NCBI GenBank assembly: GCA_903867305.1
Contig: CAIPQU010000107.1
Coordinates: 1 to 64,000 of the forward strand
Origin: an uncultured beta proteobacterium
Lineage (GTDB): Bacteria > Pseudomonadota > Gammaproteobacteria > Burkholderiales > Burkholderiaceae
DNA: 64,000 nucleotides
Reading direction: 5' to 3'
Shown here: one piece after another, positions 29,414 through 41,686 of the stretch
How positions within the stretch are numbered: position 1 is the stretch's first letter
Layout of the letters: the number at the start of each line of letters is the position of its first letter
Notes under the pieces: generated by a model
What the model was told of the DNA's origin: nothing
Seen by the model: the letters and a program-made list of their open reading frames with translations, nothing else
Databases searched by the model: none
Translations under genes and position numbers: made by a program

Positions 29414-30289
29414 TTAAACGGCGGCTGCGCCGCCAACAATTTCTGATAACTCTTTGGTAATAGCTGCTTGACGCGTCTTGTTGTAATCAAGCTGTAACTC
29501 TGCAATCAAATTCTTCGCATTATCTGAGGCCGCTTTCATGGCAACCATACGAGCTGATTGCTCAGAAGCCATGTTTTCTGCAACGGCTTGATAAATCACC
29601 GCCTCAATGTATTTTTTCAACAAATCATCCAAGACCGTTTGAGCATCCGGCTCATAGATATAGTCCCAGCCATAAGCCGATTTCTCTTGTGGTGTCTGCT
29701 CTAAACTTTCTGCCGATAAGGGAAGAATTCTCTCTATAACAGGCTCTTGCTTCATCGTATTTATAAAACGATTAAACGCAATATATACCTCATCAATCTC
29801 ACCATTTTCAAAAGCATCTAATTGCACCTTGATAGTTCCAATTAAATCATCTAGAAGTGGCTTATCACCTAGATGTATCGCATGAGAAATAAGTTTTGCC
29901 TTGATACGGTTTAAAAATTGAAAGCCTTTAGTTCCAATTGCCGTGCAAAGGATATCTTTTTTATCGCCATGCCAAGTCTTCATACTATTCGTGAGCATAC
30001 GAAGGATGTTGGTATTTAATCCACCACATAAACCTTTATCCGTAGTAATTAATATCACGCCAACATTTTTAACTTCGCGGGCAACCAAAAACGATGGCCG
30101 ATACTCAAGGTTAGCTTGAGTAATATTTGCTGCAACGTTTTTAATCTTTTGTGAGAATGGTCTCGCTGCTCGCATACGCTCCTGAGCACGCCGCATCTTC
30201 GATGCGGCGACCATCTCCATCGCTTTCGTAATCTTTCGCGTATTTTGTACGCTCTTGATTTTATTTCGTATTTCTTTTGTTCCGGCCAC
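29414..30289 (-). CDS. atpG: F0F1 ATP synthase gamma subunit
   Basis: A 291-aa rotor shaft of F1. The N-terminal helix reads [21 protein letters not shown] conserved [12 protein letters not shown] follows and the C-terminal helix includes [18 protein letters not shown]. Usual length. It lies 40 bases upstream of atpD. Confidence 0.97.
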   Translation of the reverse strand: MAGTKEIRNKIKSVQNTRKITKAMEMVAASKMRRAQERMRAARPFSQKIKNVAANITQANLEYRPSFLVAREVKNVGVILITTDKGLCGGLNTNILRMLTNSMKTWHGDKKDILCTAIGTKGFQFLNRIKAKLISHAIHLGDKPLLDDLIGTIKVQLDAFENGEIDEVYIAFNRFINTMKQEPVIERILPLSAESLEQTPQEKSAYGWDYIYEPDAQTVLDDLLKKYIEAVIYQAVAENMASEQSARMVAMKAASDNAKNLIAELQLDYNKTRQAAITKELSEIVGGAAAV

Positions 30290-30312
30290 GCGGCTCTCCT
30301 CGCTTCTTTAAG

Positions 30313-31854
30313 TTAGAAAGAAGCTGAACGTTTAAAATCTTCAATGGCAAGCTTTAATGCAGCCTCATCTTCTTTAGATAACTCTTTTGTGTCTTCGATG
30401 CGACCTATTAATTCTGCATATTTTGATTTCAGGTGATCTTGTAAACCTTTTTCAAATGGCAGAATATCTTTAACTTCCACACTATCTAAAAAGCCGTTAT
30501 TTGCCGCATACAAAGATGCTGATAACTGCCATACTTGCTGTGGGTTGTATTGCGACTGCTTAAGAAGTTCTGTCACTCGACGACCACGGTCTAACTGCTT
30601 ACGCGTTGCATCATCAAGATCTGACGCAAACTGCGAGAACGCTGCTAGCTCACGATATTGCGCTAAGTCTGTTCGAATACCACCAGAAAGTTTTTTGATA
30701 ACTTTAGTTTGAGCCGCTCCACCAACCCGAGAAACTGAAATACCAGCATTAATCGCAGGTCGAACACCGGAGTTAAACAAGTCGGTTTCAAGGAAAATCT
30801 GCCCGTCGGTAATGGAGATCACGTTTGTTGGCACGAATGCGGAAACGTCGCCCGCTTGCGTTTCAATAATTGGCAAAGCAGTTAGCGACCCCGTCTTACC
30901 TTTGACTTCACCCTTAGTAAACTGCTCGACATAGTCAGCATTTACTCGAGCAGCACGCTCTAATAATCTAGAGTGGAGATAAAAAACATCGCCTGGATAA
31001 GCTTCACGGCCTGGTGGTCTACGCAATAATAAAGATACTTGACGATACGCAATCGCTTGCTTGGTTAAGTCATCATAAACAATCAAAGCATCTTCACCAC
31101 GATCACGGAAGTACTCGCCCATTGTGCAACCTGCATACGCTGAAAGGTATTGCATGGCGGCTGAATCGGATGCAGTTGCAGCAACGACAATTGTATAACC
31201 CATCGCGCCATGCTCTTCTAACTTACGCACGACGTTATTAACGGTAGAGGCCTTTTGGCCAATCGCCACATAAACGCAATATACGCCCTTACCTTTTTGA
31301 TTGATGATGGCATCTACAGCAACAGCCGTTTTACCTGTCTGTCTATCTCCAATAATTAACTCACGCTGTCCACGACCAATTGGAACCATGGCGTCAATAG
31401 ATTTCAAGCCGGTTTGTAGTGGCTGACTTACCGACTGACGCGCGATAACTCCAGGAGCAACTTTTTCAATAATGTCTGAATGCTTAGCATTAATTGGGCC
31501 TTTTCCATCAATCGGCTGACCCAATGCATTTACAACACGACCTAACAACTCTGGTCCAACAGGAACCTCTAGAATTCGACCCGTACACTTTACTGGATCA
31601 CCTTCAGAAATGTGCTCATAAGAACCAAGGATCACCGCACCAACGGAGTCTCTTTCTAAGTTCAGCGCTAATCCAAAAGTATTATTTGGAAACTCTAACA
31701 TTTCGCCCTGCATAACGCCTGACAATCCGTGAACACGGCAAATACCGTCAGATACAGATATAACGGTACCTTGATTACGAATTTCAGCATCTACACCGAC
31801 GCTACTAATTCGACTTTTGATCAGCTCGCTGATCTCAGATGGGTTAAGTTGCAT
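30313..31854 (-). CDS. atpA: F0F1 ATP synthase alpha subunit
   Basis: A 513-aa non-catalytic nucleotide-binding subunit. The P-loop is [15 protein letters not shown], with [17 protein letters not shown] (the ATPase alpha/beta signature) and the N-terminal [10 protein letters not shown] that binds the delta subunit. Usual length and operon position. Confidence 0.98.
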   Translation of the reverse strand: MQLNPSEISELIKSRISSVGVDAEIRNQGTVISVSDGICRVHGLSGVMQGEMLEFPNNTFGLALNLERDSVGAVILGSYEHISEGDPVKCTGRILEVPVGPELLGRVVNALGQPIDGKGPINAKHSDIIEKVAPGVIARQSVSQPLQTGLKSIDAMVPIGRGQRELIIGDRQTGKTAVAVDAIINQKGKGVYCVYVAIGQKASTVNNVVRKLEEHGAMGYTIVVAATASDSAAMQYLSAYAGCTMGEYFRDRGEDALIVYDDLTKQAIAYRQVSLLLRRPPGREAYPGDVFYLHSRLLERAARVNADYVEQFTKGEVKGKTGSLTALPIIETQAGDVSAFVPTNVISITDGQIFLETDLFNSGVRPAINAGISVSRVGGAAQTKVIKKLSGGIRTDLAQYRELAAFSQFASDLDDATRKQLDRGRRVTELLKQSQYNPQQVWQLSASLYAANNGFLDSVEVKDILPFEKGLQDHLKSKYAELIGRIEDTKELSKEDEAALKLAIEDFKRSASF

Positions 31855-31898
31855 TTATAACTCCTAGGGTCTTTTAATTTCGTTGTACTTCTAACATT

Positions 31899-32435
31899 TC
31901 ATGACAGTAATGCTGCTTGCATTGCTTCTAATCTTGCCTTGACCGAGGTATCTAACACCTCATCTCCAACTTGTACGCGAACCCCACCAATTAATTCGGG
32001 GTCTACAGTAATCATTGGTTTTAAACTTTTATTTCCAAATCTCTTGGAAATAGCCACAACTAGGCTTTTAACCTCATCATCCGCCATAGGAAATGCTGTT
32101 GTAATCTGTATTTCTGCAGATCCTTCCCGCGCATTTTTAATTTGCAAAAACTGACTAGCAATTTCAGGCAATGCGGCAATTCGATGATTCATTGTTAGCA
32201 ATGTAATGAAGTGTTGAATTGCAGGTGAGGCCTCTGACTTTAAACTTGCTAATAACAAGTCAGATAATTGGCTTTGAGAAACATTCGGGTTAGAGGATAA
32301 ATTAGCCACGTCTGGATTACCAGCCATCTGCGCTAATGTTTCTAACTGTTCAGACCACAAACTCAGCTCTTGGGGTTTTGCTGTTGCTGCAAGAGCTTCT
32401 GCATATGGACGGGCGATCGTTGCTAATTCAGCCAT
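31899..32435 (-). CDS. atpH: F0F1 ATP synthase delta subunit
   Basis: A 178-aa peripheral-stalk subunit linking F1 to the b subunits. It begins MAELATIARPYAEAL and contains the C-terminal signature IGGVRVQVGDEVLDTSVKAR. It is separated from atpF by one base. Confidence 0.96.
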   Translation of the reverse strand: MAELATIARPYAEALAATAKPQELSLWSEQLETLAQMAGNPDVANLSSNPNVSQSQLSDLLLASLKSEASPAIQHFITLLTMNHRIAALPEIASQFLQIKNAREGSAEIQITTAFPMADDEVKSLVVAISKRFGNKSLKPMITVDPELIGGVRVQVGDEVLDTSVKARLEAMQAALLS

Positions 32436-32436
32436 C

Positions 32437-32907
32437 TTATAGCTCAGCTTTCAATTGATCTAACAAAGAAGCATGAGCGGCAGGATTAATTTCCTTACGG
32501 AGAATCTGCTCTGCACCCTTCACAGCTAACGCAGCTACCTGGGCACGTAATTCATCACGAGCACGGATAATTTGCTGGTCAGCATCAGCTTTGGCTTGTG
32601 CCAAAATTCTTGCTGCCTCAGCCTGAGCATTTTGCTTGATTTCTTCCGCACTCAGTTGAGCACGCTTTTCGGCCTCTGCAATGCGTTGAGCACCTTCATT
32701 TTTCGCCTCAGCCAAGGCTTGGTCAGCACGCTTAGTGGCAAACTCAAGATCAGTTTTACCTTTTTCAGCAGCTGCTAAACCATCTGCAATTTTAGAAGCT
32801 CTTTCATCTAATGCTTTAACAAGTGGCGGCCATACAAACTTGGCTACCACCCACCATAGGATGAAAAAGACAACCATTTGCGCGAATAAGGTCGCGTTCA
32901 GATTCAC
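32437..32907 (-). CDS. atpF: F0F1 ATP synthase b subunit
   Basis: A 156-aa peripheral stalk. One N-terminal membrane helix ([21 protein letters not shown]) is followed by a long Ala/Glu/Lys-rich coiled coil to the C-terminus. A single b gene is present, as usual in proteobacteria. Confidence 0.96.
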   Translation of the reverse strand: MNLNATLFAQMVVFFILWWVVAKFVWPPLVKALDERASKIADGLAAAEKGKTDLEFATKRADQALAEAKNEGAQRIAEAEKRAQLSAEEIKQNAQAEAARILAQAKADADQQIIRARDELRAQVAALAVKGAEQILRKEINPAAHASLLDQLKAEL

Positions 32908-32971
32908 GGCTTTTCCTTTCGGTTTAGTTTGACATAACTACTTAAATACGTAGTCGGTCTAAAAATAATGA

Positions 32972-34652
<1,681 letters not shown>

Positions 34653-34667
34653 TGCAAAACCTATCAA

Positions 34668-35558
34668 TTAATTTGCTAAACCCAGCTTTACAAAAAACGA
34701 ATGTAACTCATCTGACTGAGAAAACTTAATCTTGATTTCTCCACCTTTTGTTCGAGATTTGATTTCAACTTGTAACCCTAATAAGTCAGCCATTTTTGTT
34801 TCCAAAATTTTCAGGTCGGGGTCTACTTTTGGTTTCAGTTTTGGTCTGCCCGTCAATGAGTTATCAGCCTTTTTACTATTCACTAGAATCGTGTTAGCTA
34901 TTTTTTCCGTTTCACGAACGGAGAGGCCTTGTGCTGCCACTCTTTGGGCTAGGCCTATTTGCATCGCTAAAGGTATCGGTAACAAGGCTCTAGCGTGCCC
35001 CATATTGATATCTCCATTCATCAATAATGCTTGCACAGACTTGCTAAGCTGGGTTAGTCGCAGCAAATTCGTTACAGCACTTCGAGACTTTCCAACCACC
35101 TGTGCTGCTTGTTCGTGCGTAAAACTAAAATCCGTAATTAGCCTTGCTAAACCCTCTGCCTCTTCAAGAGGATTCAAGTCCTCTCGTTGCATATTCTCAA
35201 TCAACGCCATAGCGGCCGCTGTCTGATCATCCACATTCTTGATTAACACCGGTACCGACTCTAAACCAGCCAGTCCAGCCGCACGAAAACGTCTTTCACC
35301 TGCAATGATTTCATATCGTTGGCCGCCTATCGATCGGACTAATAAAGGCTGCATAATTCCTTGATTACGAATACTTTGAGCCAACTCCTCTAGTTCACTA
35401 TCTCTCATTTGCATACGCGGTTGATATTTTCCACGCTGCAATTGCGTTAACTTTAATTCATTTCGCGGACTATCTTTTTGATCTTGCTCACTCAAATCGA
35501 TAGAATCTCCAAGCAGTGCTTCAAGCCCCCTGCCAAGGCCTTTCTTTTTAATTATCAT
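34668..35558 (-). CDS. parB: Chromosome partitioning protein ParB
   Basis: A 296-aa parS-binding CTPase clamp. It starts with KKKGLGRGLEALLG. The N-terminal CTP-binding motif GERRFRAA is present, along with the helix-turn-helix region (SFTHEQAAQVVGKSRSAVTN) and a C-terminal dimerisation part. It lies just after parA. Two parS sites are nearby. Confidence 0.95.
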   Translation of the reverse strand: MIIKKKGLGRGLEALLGDSIDLSEQDQKDSPRNELKLTQLQRGKYQPRMQMRDSELEELAQSIRNQGIMQPLLVRSIGGQRYEIIAGERRFRAAGLAGLESVPVLIKNVDDQTAAAMALIENMQREDLNPLEEAEGLARLITDFSFTHEQAAQVVGKSRSAVTNLLRLTQLSKSVQALLMNGDINMGHARALLPIPLAMQIGLAQRVAAQGLSVRETEKIANTILVNSKKADNSLTGRPKLKPKVDPDLKILETKMADLLGLQVEIKSRTKGGEIKIKFSQSDELHSFFVKLGLAN

Positions 35559-35563
35559 ATTGT

Positions 35564-36334
35564 CTAAAGGGTTTTTATTCTTTCTATCATTTCTGCTCCG
35601 AACTCTATATAGGCTTTAGCTCCGCGAGAAGACTTATCATAAAAAACGCCCGGCACTCCATAGGATGGCGCCTCTGCCAATCTTACATTTCTTGGAATTA
35701 TTGTTTTAAAGACCTTGTCTCCAAAATGCTGAATTAACTGCTCTGAAACCTGCTGCTGTAATGCCGTTCGCGGATCAAACATAACACGTAATAAACCAAT
35801 GACCTTTAAGTCAGGATTCAAATTTGCATGAACCTGCTTGATACTATTCACCAAATCAGAAAGGCCCTCTAACGCAAAATATTCACATTGCATTGGAACA
35901 ATGACACCATTCGCGGCGCACAAACCATTGAGTGTCAATATAGAAAGTGCTGGTGGACAATCGATTAAGACAAAATCATAATCATGTTCAACAAACCTTA
36001 AAGCATTTCTTAGTATAGATTCGCGATGCTCAAAATCCACGAGCTCGATTTCAGCTCCAGCCAAATTTCGATTCGCAGGAATAACATCGTAACCACCTGA
36101 TTTTGAAGTATATTTTGAATTTTTAATGGTGCTATGCCCAATTAAAACCTGATAAATTGAGTTGACCAATTGGTGCTTATCAACACCAGATCCCATTGTT
36201 GCATTACCCTGAGGATCAAGATCTACGAGTAAAACTCGTTGATCTAACGCGGCCAATCCAGCAGCAAGATTAATTGCTGTCGTCGTTTTACCAACCCCGC
36301 CCTTTTGATTTGCAATACAAAAAATCTTCGCCAT
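35564..36334 (-). CDS. parA: Chromosome partitioning ATPase ParA (Soj-like)
   Basis: A 256-aa deviant-Walker ATPase. KGGVGKTTTAINLA carries the signature Lys, and VLLVDLDPQGNATMG follows. ATG 36334 is favoured over ATG 36340 because TAGGA directly abuts the first ATG but is six bases from the second. It drives origin segregation with ParB and is separated from parB by 5 bases. Confidence 0.95.
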   Translation of the reverse strand: MAKIFCIANQKGGVGKTTTAINLAAGLAALDQRVLLVDLDPQGNATMGSGVDKHQLVNSIYQVLIGHSTIKNSKYTSKSGGYDVIPANRNLAGAEIELVDFEHRESILRNALRFVEHDYDFVLIDCPPALSILTLNGLCAANGVIVPMQCEYFALEGLSDLVNSIKQVHANLNPDLKVIGLLRVMFDPRTALQQQVSEQLIQHFGDKVFKTIIPRNVRLAEAPSYGVPGVFYDKSSRGAKAYIEFGAEMIERIKTL

Positions 36335-36353
36335 CTTCATTCCTAATTTTGAG

Positions 36354-37037
36354 TTAAGATTTTCTCATGGATTGGAGAGTTAAAATACACCGATAGGCAT
36401 CTAAATAAGGAATTTTTAACTCCTCAGCATCAATTATTTGACAATCCTTGGGTAAGGCTTCTATTTCTTGCTTTATTTTTTGCGACTTCATTGCAAACAT
36501 GACACCTCTTGGCTTTAAAAGAGGTGTTGAGTAAACCACAAAGTTTTTAAGTTCTGTAAATGCCCTTGAAATAGTTGCATCCATAGAATACGGTGCGACT
36601 TTGGAAAACTCTTCGATTCTTTGATCGATCACATGAACATTATTTAGCTTTAAGCATCCTTTAATATGCTGTAAAAAGGCCGTTTTCTTTTTCACCGCCT
36701 CGACAAGATAAAAATCAAAATGGGGTAAGCAAATGGCCAACAACATTCCTGGAAAACCGCCACCAACGCCTAAATCAGCTAGTTTTGGCTCATGGGGCAA
36801 AACCCCCTGATGCACTTTTTCTAACAGTGGCTTAACAACCGCCAACGAGTCCATGACGTGAGCCCCAAGGTACTCCGCATAGCTATTGATTGAGCTTAGG
36901 TTATGAACTGCATTCCATTTAAAAAACTCAGCGCTAAAGTTCACCATTTGCTGAATCTGCAAATCCGTATGCTCAAGTTGCAATAGTTTAGACCCAGTTA
37001 TTAGATCTGACTCAAAAAGCCCTTTATCAAAACTCAT
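36354..37037 (-). CDS. rsmG: 16S rRNA (guanine527-N7)-methyltransferase
   Basis: A 227-aa SAM-dependent methyltransferase (GidB). The SAM motif is [30 protein letters not shown] near the N-terminus and [11 protein letters not shown] are typical. Its start overlaps the mnmG stop (ATGA), the usual mnmG-rsmG-parA-parB order. Confidence 0.95.
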   Translation of the reverse strand: MSFDKGLFESDLITGSKLLQLEHTDLQIQQMVNFSAEFFKWNAVHNLSSINSYAEYLGAHVMDSLAVVKPLLEKVHQGVLPHEPKLADLGVGGGFPGMLLAICLPHFDFYLVEAVKKKTAFLQHIKGCLKLNNVHVIDQRIEEFSKVAPYSMDATISRAFTELKNFVVYSTPLLKPRGVMFAMKSQKIKQEIEALPKDCQIIDAEELKIPYLDAYRCILTLQSMRKS

Positions 37038-38956
37038 GCTGGAAGACTTTTTCTAGCGACCCCTTTTTTAAGGTGGACGAGCAAAATAGAGATAGCCGCT
37101 GGCGTTACCCCAGAGATACGAGATGCTTGGCCAATCGTATTTGGTTTTATTGCGATCAGCTTTTGACGAACCTCGTTCGACAGGCCCGATACGTCAGCAT
37201 AATCTAACTGCTTGGGTAATTCTAGGTTTTCATAATAAGAGTGTCGCTCAATTTCTAATGCTTGACGATCTATATAACCCTGATACTTAATTTGAATTTC
37301 AACCTGCTCATTAATTTGTCCTTGCAATGAAGGCTCAAACTCTGCTTCAGTATTTGCCCATCGCCCCCCCAAAGCACTAGATAAGCTTTGATAGCTTATC
37401 TGCGGCCGTTTTAACAGCTCTCCTAAACTGTACTCATGAGTTAATTGTTGGCCAAAAATGGATAAGCTTTCTTCCTCTGAAATGGTTTTAGGCGAAACCC
37501 AGGTAGTCTGTAATCTTGATGTTTCACGTGAAACAGCATCTTGCTTTTTACAAAAGAACTCCCAACGCTCGTCGTTGACTAAGCCTAAGCGACGTCCAAG
37601 CTCAGTTAAACGAATATCAGCATTATCCTCGCGCAAACTCAAACGATACTCTGCTCTACTAGTAAACATTCGATACGGCTCTTGGACACCTTTTGTAGTC
37701 AGGTCATCAACCAAAACACCCAAATAGGCTTCGCTTCTCATTGGGGTCCAAGGATCTTTTTGTTGAACCTTCAAGGCGGCATTAATGCCTGCAAGCATCC
37801 CTTGAGCCGCCGCCTCCTCATAGCCAGTCGTGCCATTGATTTGTCCGGCAAAAAATAAGCCCTCTATTGCCTTAGACTCTAAGCCCTGGGTTAATCCTCG
37901 TGGATCAAAGTAATCATACTCAATTGCATATCCTGGACGCAAAATATGGGCGTTTTCTAACCCGGGGATACTATGTACAAGGCTCAACTGCACGTCAAAA
38001 GGCAAGCTTGTTGATATTCCATTCGGATAAAATTCATTCGTAGAAAGACCTTCAGGCTCTAAAAATATTTGATGACTCGACTTCGAAGCAAAACGATGAA
38101 TTTTATCCTCAATTGATGGGCAATATCTGGGCCCGACGCCTTCAATCACGCCGGTATACATCGGAGATCGATCTAAACCCCCACGAATAATTTCGTGTGT
38201 TCGTTCATTAGTATGGGTAATCCAACATGGCAGTTGTTTTGGGTGCTCTTCCGGCCTTCCCAAAAAGGAAAATACCGGTAAGGGGTCTAAATCACCCGGC
38301 TGTTCTAACATTTTTGAAAAATCAATTGTCCTACCATCAATTCTTGGTGGCGTACCCGTTTTTAATCTTCCTTGAGGGAGAGCCAACTCCTTAAGTCTTG
38401 CAGACAACCTTACCGCAGCCGGGTCACCAGCTCGCCCACCAGAGTGATTTTCTAGGCCAACATGTATTTTGCCATCTAAAAAAGTTCCAGCGGTCAACAC
38501 TACCGTTGGGGCATAAAAATGTACGCCCAATTGTGTAATAGCACCAACCACCTTAGTGCCACTTAATATCAAATCATCTACCGCAGACTGGAATAATGTC
38601 AGCTTGTCTTGGTTTTCTAACAAAGACCTCATGGATGCCTTATACAACGCACGATCAGCTTGTGCCCTTGTTGCCCTTACAGCAGGGCCCTTGCTAGAGT
38701 TCAGTATTCGAAACTGAATGCCCGCCCTATCTGTAATTTGTGCCATTGCACCACCCATGGCATCAATTTCTTTTACCAGATGTCCCTTACCAATCCCACC
38801 AATAGAGGGATTACAACTCATCGTTCCTAGCGTTTCTATATTATGAGTGAGTAATAAGGTTTCACACCCCATTCTGGCACTGGCTAAGGCAGCCTCGCAG
38901 CCAGCATGACCGCCACCAATTACAATCACGTCAAATGTTTTATTAAATTGCATCAT
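37034..38956 (-). CDS. mnmG: tRNA uridine-5-carboxymethylaminomethyl modification enzyme MnmG
   Basis: A 640-aa FAD protein that works with MnmE (encoded at 54940) on wobble uridine 34 of tRNAs. The FAD motif [14 protein letters not shown] is at the N-terminus. [19 protein letters not shown] and [15 protein letters not shown] are signature segments. A parS site lies within the coding region and another just upstream. ATG 38953 is an alternative start. Confidence 0.96.
   Translation of the reverse strand: MMQFNKTFDVIVIGGGHAGCEAALASARMGCETLLLTHNIETLGTMSCNPSIGGIGKGHLVKEIDAMGGAMAQITDRAGIQFRILNSSKGPAVRATRAQADRALYKASMRSLLENQDKLTLFQSAVDDLILSGTKVVGAITQLGVHFYAPTVVLTAGTFLDGKIHVGLENHSGGRAGDPAAVRLSARLKELALPQGRLKTGTPPRIDGRTIDFSKMLEQPGDLDPLPVFSFLGRPEEHPKQLPCWITHTNERTHEIIRGGLDRSPMYTGVIEGVGPRYCPSIEDKIHRFASKSSHQIFLEPEGLSTNEFYPNGISTSLPFDVQLSLVHSIPGLENAHILRPGYAIEYDYFDPRGLTQGLESKAIEGLFFAGQINGTTGYEEAAAQGMLAGINAALKVQQKDPWTPMRSEAYLGVLVDDLTTKGVQEPYRMFTSRAEYRLSLREDNADIRLTELGRRLGLVNDERWEFFCKKQDAVSRETSRLQTTWVSPKTISEEESLSIFGQQLTHEYSLGELLKRPQISYQSLSSALGGRWANTEAEFEPSLQGQINEQVEIQIKYQGYIDRQALEIERHSYYENLELPKQLDYADVSGLSNEVRQKLIAIKPNTIGQASRISGVTPAAISILLVHLKKGVARKSLPA
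37520..37535. promoter_or_regulatory. parS: parS site inside mnmG
   Basis: A perfect 16-base palindrome TGTTTCACGTGAAACA, identical to the widely conserved parS consensus bound by chromosomal ParB. It lies within the mnmG reading frame, about 2 kb from parB. Confidence 0.93.
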
Positions 38957-38985
38957 GTTTTAAGGTATTTCTTTTATCGATTTCA

Positions 38986-39001
38986 TGTTTCACGTGAAAC
39001 A
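38986..39001. promoter_or_regulatory. parS: parS site upstream of mnmG
   Basis: A second perfect TGTTTCACGTGAAACA palindrome. It lies between the mnmG start and the end of the TauE/SafE-like gene. The spacing from the first site is about 1.47 kb. ParB bound here could also affect mnmG transcription. Confidence 0.93.
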
Positions 39002-39011
39002 TCAGCTACTA

Positions 39012-39809
39012 TTATCTTATGAAATCCAAGAGATGATACGAGTCATTCGCAGTTTTTAAGGTAAGAGTCAAAACAACAACAATAAAAAAAATACGGACTA
39101 GGCCGCTTCCACCCTTCAGAGCCACCCTACTTCCAATGAGTCCTCCAAGAATATTAAAGAACATCATACCTAGAGCGACTTTCCAATGAATATGACCCGT
39201 TGGTATAAAAAGAGCTAATGCAGCTAAGTTCGAAATGCAATTCACAATTTTCGTCGCCGCCGCACCATGCAAAAAGTCAAAACCCAAAAAGCGCACAAAA
39301 AGAAACATAAAAAAAGCCCCTGTTCCAGGGCCAAAAAACCCGTCATAAAAACCAATACCTAAGGAGCCGAACGCTACGATAAGTAGACTTTTCCGATCTT
39401 GGGTTTGATGTTGATGACTCAATCCAAAGCCTTTATTCCTCAAAGTAAAAAATAATAGAAATAATAAAATCAGTGGCAATAACTTACGAATAAAGTCTGG
39501 TGAAATTTGAGTGACCGTCCAAGCACCAATTATCGAGCCGATAAAAGCAAACGATCCTGCGAATGCCATCAATTTTTTAGGTAGACTTACTTTTTGAATG
39601 TATTGTGTCGCCGCGACAAAAGTTCCACCCACTGCAGAAACTTTATTAATCCCAAATAAAGTCGCAGGTATCTCTTTAGGAAAAACAGAAAAAAGTGCGG
39701 GGATTTGTAATAAGCCACCACCCCCAACAATCGCATCAACAAAACCAGCACCAAAAGCTGCGGTTGCTAACAAAAGCCCAGAAAGGCTTAAAATATCATT
39801 TAAATTCAA
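39012..39809 (-). CDS. TauE/SafE-family (TSUP) membrane exporter
   Basis: A 265-aa integral membrane protein with about eight hydrophobic segments and two repeat-like Gly-rich loops: FVDAIVGGGGLLQIPAL near the N-terminus and GFYDGFFGPGTGAFF in the middle. TSUP members export sulfite, sulfoacetate or other organic anions. Its start is immediately adjacent to the livM-type stop codon, so it appears to be the last gene of the ABC transporter unit. This hints at export of a catabolic product. The substrate is unknown. Confidence 0.85.
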   Translation of the reverse strand: MNLNDILSLSGLLLATAAFGAGFVDAIVGGGGLLQIPALFSVFPKEIPATLFGINKVSAVGGTFVAATQYIQKVSLPKKLMAFAGSFAFIGSIIGAWTVTQISPDFIRKLLPLILLFLLFFTLRNKGFGLSHQHQTQDRKSLLIVAFGSLGIGFYDGFFGPGTGAFFMFLFVRFLGFDFLHGAAATKIVNCISNLAALALFIPTGHIHWKVALGMMFFNILGGLIGSRVALKGGSGLVRIFFIVVVLTLTLKTANDSYHLLDFIR

Positions 39810-40787
39810 TTAGTTATGTTTATTTTTGAGCTTGCTAAGAACTTCACCAACAATGCCTTTTCTAAATGACATTACGCAAAGCACAAAGATAAAACCAGTA
39901 ACAATCGTTACTGACTCACCCAGGGTTCTAAACCACTCTATATTGGTCACACTAAAAATCCAATTACCAATATCACCAACCTTATGTTCAAGAACTGTAA
40001 TCACAATCGCTCCGATGATGGGGCCCAATAAGGTGCCGACTCCACCAACTAAAGTCATCAAAATAACAAGCCCAGACATCGACCAATGAGCATCTGACAG
40101 GGTTTCAAACCCCATAAAGAGTGCCTGCAAACTTCCAGCCAAACCAGCCAAGGCCCCCGACAAAATAAATGCTATCAATTTAAACCGGTCGACTTCATAG
40201 CCTAAAGAAATAGCTCTAGGCTCATTTTCTTTAATCGCAAATAATATTTTGCCAAATGGGGAGCTAATCACCCGAGAAATTAAGGCGGTCACAAATAGGA
40301 AAAAGGCCAAGACGAGATAATACATTTTTTTGTCATTTTGCAGATCTAAAACACCTAAAAATACACCCCGTGGGATGCCCTGCATACCGTCTTCGCCGCC
40401 AGTAAATGGTGCCTGTAAAAAAACAAAATACAACATTTGGGCTAAAGCCATCGTAATCATTGCAAAATAAATACCTTGTCGACGAATCGCTAAACCACCC
40501 ATCACAACACCCAGCCCTGATGCAAAAAGAGTCCCGCCCAACAAACCAATTTCTGGAGAAAGCCCTAAATCTCTAATAAGGTAACCACAAATATAGCCCG
40601 CCCCACCCAAAAAGGCGGCATGACCAAAAGACAATAAGCCTGTATAGCCTAACAACAAATTAAACGCCGATGCAAATAAAGCAAAACACAAAATCTTCAT
40701 TAAAAATATCGGATAAAAAAACCACGGGGCAACCAGTAATAAAGCAACCAAGAAAATCAAAGAAAATTTCGATAGGTTTAATTTCAT
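39810..40787 (-). CDS. Branched-chain-type ABC transporter permease (LivM-like)
   Basis: A 325-aa membrane permease. The LivM-type segments LLGYTGLLSFGHAAFLGGAGY and ALAGLAGSLQALFMG are present, followed by the loop MTLVGGVGTLLGPIIGA. It pairs with the LivH-like permease encoded directly upstream (shared boundary at 40787). Family substrates include branched-chain amino acids, amides, urea and aromatic acids, so the true substrate is open. Confidence 0.9.
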   Translation of the reverse strand: MKLNLSKFSLIFLVALLLVAPWFFYPIFLMKILCFALFASAFNLLLGYTGLLSFGHAAFLGGAGYICGYLIRDLGLSPEIGLLGGTLFASGLGVVMGGLAIRRQGIYFAMITMALAQMLYFVFLQAPFTGGEDGMQGIPRGVFLGVLDLQNDKKMYYLVLAFFLFVTALISRVISSPFGKILFAIKENEPRAISLGYEVDRFKLIAFILSGALAGLAGSLQALFMGFETLSDAHWSMSGLVILMTLVGGVGTLLGPIIGAIVITVLEHKVGDIGNWIFSVTNIEWFRTLGESVTIVTGFIFVLCVMSFRKGIVGEVLSKLKNKHN

Positions 40788-41671
40788 TACTTTTCCCTAC
40801 CAAATAATCCAGCTGGTCGAACGAGCAAAACCAGCGCCATCACTAAAAAAACAACGGTACTTGAGGCCTCTGGATATAAGACCTTAGTTATGGCCTCTAT
40901 GACGCCTAAACCTAAGCCAGTCAAAATAGAGCCCATGATAGACCCCATACCACCAATCACCACAATAGCAAAAATGGTAATAATCAAGTTTGAACCCATC
41001 AATGGAGAAATCTGAATAATTGGAGCAGCTAACACTCCTGAAAAAGCGGCTAGAGCCACACCAAAAGCATAAGTCAATGTAACCATCAACGGAAAATTTA
41101 TTCCAAAGGCTTGAATGAGTTTGGGGTTTTCTGTGCCAGCACGTAGATAAGCACCCAGCTTAGTTTTTTCAATCACATACCAAGTACCAAAACAAATCAC
41201 TAATGAGCTAAATACAACCCACGCCCTATAAATAGGCAAAAACATAAACCCAACATCAACTGCGCCTGCCAAAGAATCTGGAACGGAATAGGCCATCCCT
41301 GACACACCAAAAAAAGATCTAAAAACGCCCTCTAAAATCAAGGTCAGACCAAAAGTTAACAATAGACCATATAAGTGATCCAATTGATAAAGGTGTTTTA
41401 AAAGAAATCGCTCTATAACCACCCCAACCAATGCCACCATGAGCGGCGCAACAAACAACATTGGCCAATAACCTATATTGAAGAATGTAAAGCCCATCCA
41501 AGTAAAAAGAGCACCCATCATAAACATGGCACCATGGGCAAAGTTCACTACATTTAACAAACCAAAGATAACCGCTAAGCCTAAACTTAAAACAGCATAA
41601 AAGCTTCCATTCACCAACCCCAAAAGGAGTTGGCTTAGGACCGCAGATAAAGGTAAACCAAATATTTCCAC
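40787..41671 (-). CDS. Branched-chain-type ABC transporter permease (LivH-like)
   Basis: A 294-aa membrane permease. VNGSFYAVLSLGLAVIFGLLN and VNFAHGAMFMMGA near the N-terminus and IVVIGGMGSIMGSILTGL near the C-terminus are diagnostic. It overlaps the LivM-like gene by one base and follows the binding-protein gene by 15 bases. Confidence 0.92.
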   Translation of the reverse strand: MEIFGLPLSAVLSQLLLGLVNGSFYAVLSLGLAVIFGLLNVVNFAHGAMFMMGALFTWMGFTFFNIGYWPMLFVAPLMVALVGVVIERFLLKHLYQLDHLYGLLLTFGLTLILEGVFRSFFGVSGMAYSVPDSLAGAVDVGFMFLPIYRAWVVFSSLVICFGTWYVIEKTKLGAYLRAGTENPKLIQAFGINFPLMVTLTYAFGVALAAFSGVLAAPIIQISPLMGSNLIITIFAIVVIGGMGSIMGSILTGLGLGVIEAITKVLYPEASSTVVFLVMALVLLVRPAGLFGREK

Positions 41672-41686
41672 TAGTTAAGTTTTTTC

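Noticed and set aside
34732..35226. 164-codon plus-strand open frame
   Set aside because: Antisense to parB; a shadow of its codon pattern.
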